From contig JABYQN010000004.1 of NCBI GenBank assembly GCA_022606135.1, forward strand, positions 2,852,001-2,916,000: 64,000 nt of DNA. The letters are read 5' to 3'. The position numbers and the translations under genes were made by a program. This DNA comes from Fomes fomentarius. Taxonomy: Eukaryota > Basidiomycota > Agaricomycetes > Polyporales > Polyporaceae. The notes below the pieces were generated by a model. That model was not told where the DNA came from and did no database searches. It was given only the letters and a program-made list of their open reading frames with translations. Below are positions 33,680 through 42,329 of this stretch, in pieces. Position 1 is the stretch's first letter, and each line of letters opens with the position of its first letter.

Positions 33680-34885
33680 CACAGCGCCACGCCAGTCCAC
33701 CAAAATCCACCCGCGGCGGGCTCCACCCGGAGGCACCGACGACCCATGTGGATTCCATAGATGGGTCATACCTGTGGAAATGGCTGGGCTGATCGCTGGA
33801 AATCAGTGGGTCGGTCAATGGAGCTAGTGGCCAGGCACCTGCCCATATATGGCAGTAGTCGGGCAGACCATGCACAACAGACGCCCAAACCGGTTCCATG
33901 ACGTGGCACATACCGTACACACTAACGGTGACTGAGCATTGTTCAATCATTGACAGACGGCATGTTGTTAGAATACTACAGATAACGATTGGACTACATG
34001 CGACAATTAGACTACAAGCGATTCGCCAAACATCGATGCCGACCGGCGACAAAGTTCTGCTCCTCACAATGCTCTAGGCATAGTAAGCAGCCGGGTCGTC
34101 CCCAGTATGGGCAATCATAGCGTTATACTTCTAAGACATCGGAGAGTGACAAGGACTGATCGGCAAATGTCCTGGCGTGAAGGTGAGCGTAGACGACGTT
34201 CGAGAGTACGGTGATATCACTCCACAACTGTGGCAAAATGGCGATGTCGCATACGGACGGCGAGATGCCCATAGGAGGTATAGCACCTGCGAACGTAGAT
34301 TGTGCAGGGCATATGCTTATACTGAATGCAAGATCAGTCTAGCATACCATACCCTACGATGCAACACTGACTTACCATGTGGATACGTCTCCGCATTCTC
34401 TGCTGCTTTGACGGTGGAGATAGACCCCATGGTTGGGCCGTCGAGGAAGTCACCAGCCGGAGTCGGAGCCGTGATACATACATACATAGCTGCCATACTA
34501 GTTGAATTCTCGGTCAATAGAGGTGGATTGCAGTGGGAGATGACGTTAGGGGGAACAGACCGAGAGTGGCAGCAAGACAAGGTGGTGGGTGATTCACGGA
34601 CAAGTGCGAGACGCCGACAGCCTTGACTACAACAGGCGTTTATTGCCCTCCCGACGGCCCGAGTATCAAAAAGCGAGCCCAGAAGCCCGAACACTGGATT
34701 CCATTGGTCCGCGAACCCTCCAGCAACGGCTCTCCTGGCTTTTCCCAGCACTCCACATGGATTCCACCGATCTGGAAACTTTATGGAATCGATAGTCGAC
34801 CCGGGTGAAATCCAGGTGGGACATCCCGTGTATATCAGTTGATCTCTCTGCCAGCTGGATTTAGCTTGTCCGGCGTGGCGCTGTG
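33680..34885. mobile_element. Non-autonomous TIR element (1.2 kb) inside Ty3 integrase
   Basis: Both ends read inward CACAGCGCCACGCC, a perfect 14 bp match. A weaker match follows to about base 30, ending in ATCCA. TA flanks both sides (33678-33679 and 34886-34887). Taking it out with one TA joins the RNase H and integrase frames exactly. It contains no transposase-like frame. TA duplication suggests mobilisation by a Tc1/mariner-type transposase, but the ends do not match those of the element at 28961-31850. Confidence 0.8.
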
Positions 34886-35852
34886 TATGAGCTCCTGTGT
34901 CTTGGCGCGTCCTGGATGACCCGCCACTACAGAATCGTGATGCGACGCAATGATGCGTCCTCGGAGCGCCCTATCCGGTGGTACGACCACTCTCCCCCTC
35001 CGGTAGATCAGACCGTCCTCGGTTGAATAGTCCCGGTCTCCCGCTGCTAACTTATTCCGCACAGAGCTCTCCACTAGTTCCCCAAATCCGCGAATCCCCA
35101 CGAGCAACTGTTCCGCCCCCTCCACTAGTGCTCGGAACCATTCCGGTCTTAACATCACCGTCTCTTCCCCCTCCGTACTTCCCACGTTATGATCCACACG
35201 GCGCGATAGTGCATCTGCCTTTCCCATAGTTGAACCAGGGCGATGTTGTAGCGTAAAGTGGTAGTTTTGTAATTCTACTACCCAGCGGGCCTGTCGCGGA
35301 TTCAGTTTCTGTGGACGGCGGAAATATTCGAGATTTTTGTGATCTGAGTGAATCTCAAATGATTGCCGCGCGCCCATGAGAAAGTGCCTCCATTCATCAA
35401 GCGCTGTCATCACGGCCAACATCTCACGGTCATATATTTCGTAATTCCGTTCGGCTGGAGTCAGCGCTCGTGAGAGGTACGCAATCGTTCGCCACTTCCC
35501 ATCTTGGTTCTGTGCGAGTTCCGCCCCAACAGCATAGTTCGACGCATCACACTGGACTCGGAAGGGGTCCTGATCATTTGGGATCGCTAATACTGGTGCC
35601 GTTGTGATTGCCTCCTTGAGCTGTGTGAATGCCTCCAGCTGTTCCGGTCCCCAGTGCCACTCCGCCTGCCCCGTAAGCTGATTGAGTGGCGCCGCAATCT
35701 TAGAGAAATCTCGGATAAACCGGCGATAGAAGTTCGTGAAGCCGAGGAAGCTCTGAACGTCCCGTTTACATGTTGGGGTTGGCCACTCTGTCACTCCCGC
35801 GACCTTGGCAGGGTCCATCTTCACCACACCATGAGCGATGATATGGCCTAAG
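34886..35852 (-). pseudogene. Ty3 pol fragment: end of RT and RNase H
   Basis: In frame on the minus strand: HIIAHGVVKMDPAKV (end of RT), the connection segment SFLGFTNFYRRFIRDF, the RNase H domain with QCDASNYAVGAEL, AERNYEIYDREMLAV and FEIHSDHKNLEYF, and the QARWVVELQNYHF to KADALSRR end. It is bounded by the hAT derivative on one side and the TIR element on the other. The frame agrees with both neighbouring pol pieces once those are removed. Confidence 0.88.
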
Positions 35853-37417
35853 CAGTGTTGTGCCAATCGCGCGACCGGATGGACAGTCGCTGATGCGACC
35901 CACGACTATTCATGCGACTATTGGGTTTCCGACTTTCGACAACGACTTTTCCCACGACTTCTATGCGGCGGAACGATCGGACCGCCGCTAGTGTCGATGC
36001 TTATTGCGGACACTATTCCCTCCCTTGCCTTGTGCGCCTCTTTCCTTGCAGTCTACATACCACTGTAGCTACGATGTACTTACTGCGTGATCCATTGATA
36101 TGCATGCACTGTTTGCGAATACATAGGAGCTGAAAGGATCAACACTGACATTCGGAACCCTAAGCTTTCTCCCTCATCTCGAGCTTCTCCTTCTCATATA
36201 CTCTCCCAAGTTCCGCTTCTCGTTCCATGCCGGCCGATCGTTCTCGGTCACTCCCTGAGCATCATCGCGTCCAGGAGGGGAAGCGAGGGTGGTGGAGAGA
36301 ATATTTCCACGATCATCCAGGATTTGCGAACAAGGAACCCGGTTCGTATAATCCTTCGAACCAACAGCCATATGTGTACTGCAAGAAGTGCATGGACCTC
36401 AACATCGGACAGGAGAGGGAGGCAGATGAGCTGGAAGCTATGAACAATCTACGTTTTTCAGTGAGGACAGAGGAGCCCATCAAAGCCACCCGTAAGTTCA
36501 TGTGGTTGCATGTGGTTGTCTGCTCACTCGCCAGATGGCAGTGTGGACAATTTCAACCAAGAATTATGGAGGTTCTTGCGGCTATCTCATTGACCGTGCA
36601 GAAACCCTTGTTACTCATCTCAGGAAATGTCCGCTCCAATCGCGCGAAACCCGTGATAGAGCTGTGCAAGAATACAAGAATACGCAGACGAGAAAAGCCT
36701 ACCGCTCAGCACTGAAGGTCTATATTGACGACTCGTCCCCATCCCCAAGTCCCATATCCACCACTCCATCTGCAACTCCAGGCGAGGTTGAGGCGTCACT
36801 GTGGTCCACAAGCAGACGAATTGGACAGTGCATCACAGGCAGAGACCGTGGACGAGTCGAGTGATGCTGATACTGACATGGAATTAGATCACGACGACCC
36901 CGAGTCTGAGTCTGAGCTCAGTGTTGCATCTGGAGACCTTCATGGTCTATCTGATGAATTCCGCCACTCTCAGGCCGATGATCACGTCACTACCATCAGC
37001 CAGAGTGGCATTGCTCGGGCGTACACTCGCACCCGCTTGGACGATCCCACCTCCGACGATGGCTTCCCCATTCCCATCCGTGATCTCTTCGATTTCGAGT
37101 CTCGGGTGTGGGTGAACCACATACGTGCATTTGCGAGCCGATCACTTGATGCAGAGCTGGAGTTGTATGATTTGCTTGGCATGGATGCGGAAGGGGAAGC
37201 AGACGAAGGGGGTGAAATGGATGACACAGCACAGGATGTAATCTACTCATGACATTGAGCAACTATCAACGTAGGCGAACGAGGGAGTGCCGTATGTGCA
37301 TGCGCGCCTGGAGAGATTTCCATTTCTGGTAAGGTCATAGTCGTTTGGGCGACTTTCGACAGTGACTGTCCGACCCGCGGTCGGTCGTGCGACAGTCGTC
37401 CGACCGGCACAACACTG
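35853..37417 (+). mobile_element. hAT derivative (1565 bp) inside Ty3 reverse transcriptase
   Basis: The ends read inward CAGTGTTGTGCC, a perfect 12 bp match, with weaker matching beyond. They are flanked by GGCCTAAG (35845-35852) and GACCTAAG (37418-37425), an 8 bp target duplication with one mismatch. CAGTG-type ends and 8 bp duplications are typical of hAT. Removing 1573 bp restores the Ty3 frame through YLGHIIAHG. The interior keeps only a BED-like N-terminal region and an acidic segment, with no hAT RNase H-like or dimerisation domain, so it must depend on another element. Confidence 0.85.
36227..37252 (+). pseudogene. Truncated hAT transposase remnant (BED-like zinc-finger part only)
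   Basis: Three overlapping frames hold recognisable pieces. The first, 36227-36490, has GWWREYF and VYCKKCMD, the first Cys pair of a BED-like finger. The second, about 36535-36720, has YLIDRAETLVTHLRKCP, the His-Cys half. The third, 36725-37252, is acidic and Ser-rich and ends FDFESRVWVNHIRAFASRSLDAELELYDLLGMD. The obvious splice sites I tried do not join the first two in frame. The catalytic region of about 400 residues that hAT transposases carry is absent. Confidence 0.6.
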
Positions 37418-37425
37418 GACCTAAG

Positions 37426-38786
37426 TACTCCGTCTCCGTTGTTTCGAACTCGCACTTCTCCGGTTTACACGTAAGCTTGTTCTCGCGCAGGATCTGCAGC
37501 ACTTGGCGGACAACGTGCCGATGTTCCGCCAGCGTCTCCGTAAAGATCAAGATGTCATCTAGATAGACGATCACTTTTCCACGCAGAATCAAGTCCCGGA
37601 ATAGATCGTTCATCATCATCTGGAACGTCGCTGGGCTGTTTGACAATCCGAAGAACATGACAAGGGGTTTGAATAGCCCTCGATTCGTCAGGAATGCAGC
37701 CTTCTCCTCGTCTCCTTCCCGCATCCGTACATTATTGTAGCCCCACCTAATATCCATTTTTGTGTAATACCGCGCCCCTTTTAGCTTGTCGAACAGCTCG
37801 GAAATGAGCGGCAATGGATATTTGTTCTTCTTAGTAAGCGCATTCAACTTCCGATAATCCTGGACAGGACGAAGCTTGCCATCCTTCTTTTTGACAAAGA
37901 AGAACGGCGCCCCCCATGGTGACTTAGATGGACGTATCCGTCCCGTCCGTAGATTGTCCTCAAGGAAGTCATCCAAGGCCTGCTGCTGTTCAACTGTCAT
38001 GGGGTACACCTTGCCGCAATGTGGTTGCGCTCCGGGCGTCAGCTCAATGACGTGATCATATGGCCGGTGTTCCGGTAACTCATCAAAGGTGGCTTCTGCG
38101 AAGACGTCATCGTAATCACGATAGTGTTCAGGCACCATCTCCTCAAACGAGCGCTCGGCCTTGGCGCGGCTTTGCTCAATCGCGATCTCCATTGCCACAG
38201 AACTCTTGGCTCGGAGCTTTGCGGCCCGCAGCTGCTCGCCTCGCTGATGTAAGTACGATTGCGTGTGCAGCATGAAGATCTGCTCTCCGTCCGCCAGAAC
38301 TTGTTCGCAGGTGCTTGGGCAACGATTGAATTCAATGGCTTTGCGCCTCCAGTCTATCGAGGGATTGTGATGCGATATCCATTCATATCCCAGGAAGATA
38401 TCCGACTTCCCCAAATCCGTCACCAAAAACGTCATTGTCTCCCGGTGATCCCCGATGCTTACTCGTAGGCGCGCATAATGCGTGATGCTCCCACCCGAGT
38501 TGACCGTGCCGTCGGCATTGTAGACAGGAACGGGCATGTCTAGGGCCACAATCTCGATCCCATGTCTCCTTACAAAGTCCCGGTGCACACAAGAGCCGGT
38601 GCTTCCACTGTCCAACAACGCCTCCACATCCACTCTCTTCCCCGTCTCTGGTACTTCAATGACTCCTGGTACGTCCATCTGTCTGCGGGTTCCTCGTGCT
38701 CTAACTACTTTAAATAGCTTTGGTCCTTCTCTAGTAATACTATAAATAGGGGCACTATCTACTGTAGCAATTTTTTGGCTCGCCAC
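37426..38786 (-). pseudogene. Ty3 pol fragment: protease and reverse transcriptase
   Basis: The minus-strand frame carries an aspartic protease (ALLDSGSTGS, then FLVTDLGKSDIFLGYEW). The RT follows, with SPWGAPFFFVKKKDG, LRPVQDYRKLNALT, a YYTKMDIRWGYNNVR segment and the catalytic box VIVYLDDILIF. It breaks at EFETTETEYLG where the hAT derivative begins. The first Met lies about 220 bp after the gag stop and in a different frame. The natural junction may therefore need frameshifting, or the copy may carry a small indel. Confidence 0.88.
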
Positions 38787-39003
38787 ATTCGAGTCTTTTA
38801 TGGTTTTTTGGCTTTTTCCTTTTTTGGTTTTTGGTCGGTTTTATACGTATTCTTATCAATAATATTGGATTGAAAAGGGATGGTGAATGGTACATTATTA
38901 TATAAGTCTCGAGAAAGATCGAAAATAGATAAACTATCGTTTTTGGGCTCTTCTACATCAAGTAGTGCATATCGATTGTGTCCTGGGTCAGAATGTTGTG
39001 CGG

Positions 39004-40056
39004 TTACGCCGACCCAAATCCAAAACCCGCCTGTTTGAACGAATCTGGATCTTCCGCTGCCCATTTCCATACATTCTCACGGAAGCTATCCTCTTCCCAC
39101 ATAGCGCGCGTCTGCTGCGGTGGCGGCTGCTGCGGTGTCGGCTGCTGAGTGTTGGCTGCTGAAGCCCCTGCAGCACGATACGTTATGTGCCATGTATTGG
39201 TGCAGCCCGGCGCTGCATCTCCTCTCCTCCTCCCGCAACTATAGCATACTCGCGCGGCACCCGCGCGGTCTAAATCCATTGGCTGCCCACGTCCTCCATA
39301 AACAGTACCCGTACCGTCGTTTCGGCTCTGGACCACAGCAGGGGCCGGCATCCGGTTCTCGGCTACTACCGGAACCTTTGGTGGCGGCGGTCTGGACTGT
39401 ATCTGGGGTCGGATCTGCGGGGTGTGTGCCTGGAGCGCCAAGCGCTGTGCCCACGCGTCATCAAGGAGGATGACGCGCGTCTTCCACTCGTCGTAGGTAG
39501 CTGGGAGCGGCGTGTTGCAATAGATGGAATCCAAATATCTTGGATTGATCCCTCGCTTGACCCATTCTAATGCGAAACGGTCGGTAGTCGTATACCCTGC
39601 CTGCATGAGAAGCATCTCGAACTCCTGGAAGAACTCCGTCGCAGGCCTCCGGTCCTGTCGGAGGTGCTCGAGCTTATCAAGGGCTTGGCGCTCCGCGAGT
39701 CGGTCCGTGAATGCCTGATCGAGATCCTGCCATACCTCATCGACGGTGATGTTCCACGTTCCATTGGCTGAATTGAAATGTAGGTCGGTGTATGCGTTGA
39801 CCCACTGGTTGACGCGTTCCCCGTGGATTTTGGACATGAGAAAGGTGATGATTTGATGACGGTTGGCGGCTGCTCGAGTGGACATGTACCGCGCAATCTG
39901 ACTCTTCCATGTCCTATATTTGGACTTATCCCCGTCGAACGTAAGTGGGGACTCTGGTTTGAGTTTCTGATCGCTTTGTATCGGCTGCCATTGATTGACG
40001 ATCCTATCGAGGAAGCTCTCAAACTGCTGTTCCGTCATCATGATCGGTTGCGTCAT
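39004..40056 (-). CDS. Ty3 Gag (350 aa)
   Basis: A Ty3-type capsid region shows LTFDGDKSKYRTWKSQI, WVNAYTDLHF and LDKLEHLRQ...EFFQEFEMLLMQAGY, with a WVKRGINPRYL helix. A Cys-His region starts CYSCGRRRGD, but its later spacing does not fit a CCHC knuckle cleanly. The C-terminus is Gln/Pro-rich. It would form the particle that packages the element RNA. The frame is intact. Confidence 0.85.
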   Translation of the reverse strand: MTQPIMMTEQQFESFLDRIVNQWQPIQSDQKLKPESPLTFDGDKSKYRTWKSQIARYMSTRAAANRHQIITFLMSKIHGERVNQWVNAYTDLHFNSANGTWNITVDEVWQDLDQAFTDRLAERQALDKLEHLRQDRRPATEFFQEFEMLLMQAGYTTTDRFALEWVKRGINPRYLDSIYCNTPLPATYDEWKTRVILLDDAWAQRLALQAHTPQIRPQIQSRPPPPKVPVVAENRMPAPAVVQSRNDGTGTVYGGRGQPMDLDRAGAARVCYSCGRRRGDAAPGCTNTWHITYRAAGASAANTQQPTPQQPPPQQTRAMWEEDSFRENVWKWAAEDPDSFKQAGFGFGSA

Positions 40057-40591
40057 ATTGGGTGGCGTGTCGGATCGGACCGAATCCGTGGATAACGATA
40101 TGGCCCGGGTGTGTCGATAAGTGTGGAAGGAAATGGTGACGTCACTTCTTCGGAATCTCCGATCAAATCCTCACGCAGCCGTAGGCCGTACCCCCGTATC
40201 ACTGCGATTAGATAAGATTTTCGAAACGTTTGATCCGGACGTCGGTTCCTCGAGGTCTCAATCCCTCGCAGGAAACGTAAGTAAGAGGTAATAACTATGT
40301 ACTGAGTAGGACGGGGGACCTCCACGCGTTTGCGCAATTGTGAGCCGCCCTCAGTGACCGGGTCAGGGTATGAGGCACGCCGGCAAAAAGCGACCGAACC
40401 TGGGTTTCCCACAGGCTTTACCGAGATGCCCAAAAGTTCGCAGTGACGGTAGCGGCCGTGTAGATACAAGCCAGTCGCGGCTGTACTAGGGAACGGTGCG
40501 TATAGATGGTAAGGTAGTTCCGCTAAACCCTGCGGTCCGGGTGTGGGGTAATCCGCTTGTCCCTGCGGTCCGGGAAGGTAGCTTCGACTTA

Positions 40592-40859
40592 TGATACGGC
40601 GACACTCGGCTACGCGTGACTAAGCACGGCTATGAGCGGAAAATGCACCAAGTCGAAGCTGGAGGCTTCTCCGAGCTCGACTGGTCACTCTTATATTAAG
40701 AACTTCTTATTAAATACATGCACAGAGTTCGTGTATCTACAGCAGGTTCCAGCACGAATCAGAAAGCACAAGCGGAGTGAAACTAGTGTACAGACGACAA
40801 CGGGCGCGCAAGCGCGGAGTTTGAAAATAGATACCGAATTGGGAATGTTCGTAACATCA
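40592..40859 (-). repeat. 5' LTR of the Ty3 element
   Basis: 268 bp, identical to 31932-32199. In element orientation it begins TGATGTTACG and ends CCGTATCA. The internal sequence that follows (TAAGTCGAAGCTACC, reading down from 40591) is the expected primer-binding-site position. I could not match it to a particular tRNA with confidence. Confidence 0.92.
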
Positions 40860-40862
40860 GTA

Positions 40863-40935
40863 AAGCGGATGCATCCGCTTCCTGCAGATGCATCTGCAGT
40901 AGAAGGTTGATCATCCTCTTGCGGATGCATCTAGG
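40863..40935. repeat. Cluster of ATGCAT-centred palindromes
   Basis: AAGCGGATGCATCCGCTT (40863-40880) and CTGCAGATGCATCTGCAG (40882-40899) are two perfect 18 bp palindromes one base apart. An imperfect one around GATCA (about 40901-40920) and a further GCGGATGCATCT follow. The first lies 3 bp outside the LTR. Confidence 0.8.
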
Positions 40936-41164
40936 GGGGACGTTAGGGAGATGGCGTAGATGGTATGAGGCCCGGGAGGATGGTAAGGCGAGGCGGGATG
41001 GGTGGTAGAGCGACGGCCAGGTAATGAGGTGCGGTCAGTGATACCGCTTGCACGGAGAGGTACTGTGGGTGGTGATAGACCTAGAACGTGATTGTGTGCA
41101 CGAGGTCGAAGGTGCGAGACTCCGGTCGTGTGTACACAAGGGGAGCCGGATGAGAGAGAGAGGA

Positions 41165-42000
41165 GAGGGGAGGAAAGGAGAGTGGTGAGGGGTGATGCAG
41201 AGATAGCGTCGGAATGCCGGGGATAGTCCCGGAAGTCGAATGTAATGATTGCAGAAACTGGATGGAGGTGTCGAGAGACGAATCCGACGATCCGTAAGGC
41301 GTGAGTCGAACAAGGGAGAGTGTCGGATCGAGAGTCGATAGGCGCCGGTCGAGAGTCGAGATCTAGTCGGGAGTCGAATGCTGGGGAAAAGTATGCTTGT
41401 GGTCCAGAGTACGCTACTACAGCTCAAGTATCTACCAAAGTCCGAGGCCGAGAGCTGTGATGGAAAAAGCTGGAAAGTAGTTGGAATGCGAAGGATACAG
41501 ATAAACTATAACAGATCGTAAGCGAACGTAAGCGAGTCGCGGCGTGCGCAACAGGATGGAAAATACAATAAGCATCGTATGGAGAGACTAAGGTACAGTA
41601 AATAAGGGTGCAAAGCGTCTGTACGAGTATGCACGACGGTGGAAGGATGGATGGAAGAGCGGGCGGTGGCGAATGGCTGCAGGGGATGTCAGGCGAGTAC
41701 TCGGGCTGGAGCGTATCTACGAGGAGGTCGGAATGGCCGTATCCGCGAGGCTCGGCGACCGTCGATGCTGACGTGGAGACCTGTCGCAACGGTGCGCGCT
41801 GCCTCGCGAGATCCATGACACATGTTCGAGACAGACCCTACAGGCTCGAGGGCATGTGTCTGTGGGCCACGTCGGCTCAACGGCGTGTGCGAAGGATGTC
41901 GGCGAGATGCGTCGTCGGCGGTGAGTCGTGGTGGTATGAGGAGGAGTTGCGATCGCGCTCGTCGACGCGCGCTTCGATTACCAAATGCGGCGAGTACCCG
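41165..42000. repeat. Dispersed non-coding repeat, copy 2
   Basis: This is the second copy of the repeat at 1-748, in the same orientation, with many substitutions and small indels. Low-complexity gagtcga-type repeats recur. Its borders are approximate and its class unknown. Confidence 0.6.
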
Positions 42001-42200
42001 CGCGTGGTACGGCGAGGCCCGCGTGGACGGTAGAGCTTCGAAGCCCTCTTGTGTGCTCATTCTGGAGCAGTACTAGCCAAGCTTTTGAAAAGGAATGGTG
42101 AGTCATCTTGCGTCATAGGACGTGTGCTCATTTGAGCCTCGAGATCGAACAGCCCCTGTTGCTACTATGCTAGCACCAACGGAGGTGCTTGGACCTGTCT

Positions 42201-42213
42201 CGCTTATTTAAGG
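42201..42213 (+). promoter_or_regulatory. TATA-like element of FunK1 copy 6
   Basis: CGCTTATTTAAGG lies about 120 bp before the start codon and matches the elements of copies 2 and 3 in sequence and position. Confidence 0.45.
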
Positions 42214-42329
42214 CAGCGCGCGGCCGGATTAATGTCTTGATTCCTAAGCGACACACACTGGGTCATTGAAATGAACGCGCGCTTGACCAGTCCCATTGTT
42301 CCCGCTAACCAACACCGAACGTGTATGCA

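Larger units (their letters stand above)
31932..40859 (-). mobile_element. Ty3/gypsy chromovirus, 8.9 kb, with two nested DNA transposons
   Basis: Two identical 268 bp LTRs bound the element. In element orientation the 5' LTR is 40859-40592. The internal part carries gag (40056-39004) and then pol in three pieces: protease-RT (38786-37426), RNase H (35852-34886) and integrase plus chromodomain (33679-32232). A purine run GAAGGGAGGG directly precedes the 3' LTR and fits the polypurine tract. Removing the nested elements, with one target copy each, puts the pol pieces back into one frame and leaves about 6.1 kb. A chromodomain after integrase places it among chromoviruses. No 4-5 bp target duplication is visible at its outer ends (TCAGT against GTAAA). 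As it stands the copy cannot make a full Pol. Confidence 0.92.
40860..42329. other. Intergenic: palindrome cluster, dispersed repeat, FunK1 copy 6 promoter
   Basis: Next to the 5' LTR is a cluster of short palindromes (40863-40935). A GA-rich stretch and the second copy of the dispersed repeat (about 41165-42000) come next. After that is a leader with a TATA-like element at 42201-42213. I see no gene. Confidence 0.55.

Noticed and set aside
33680..34067. N-terminal extension of the Ty3 integrase frame
   Set aside because: It is read-through of the nested TIR element and ends exactly at that element's border.
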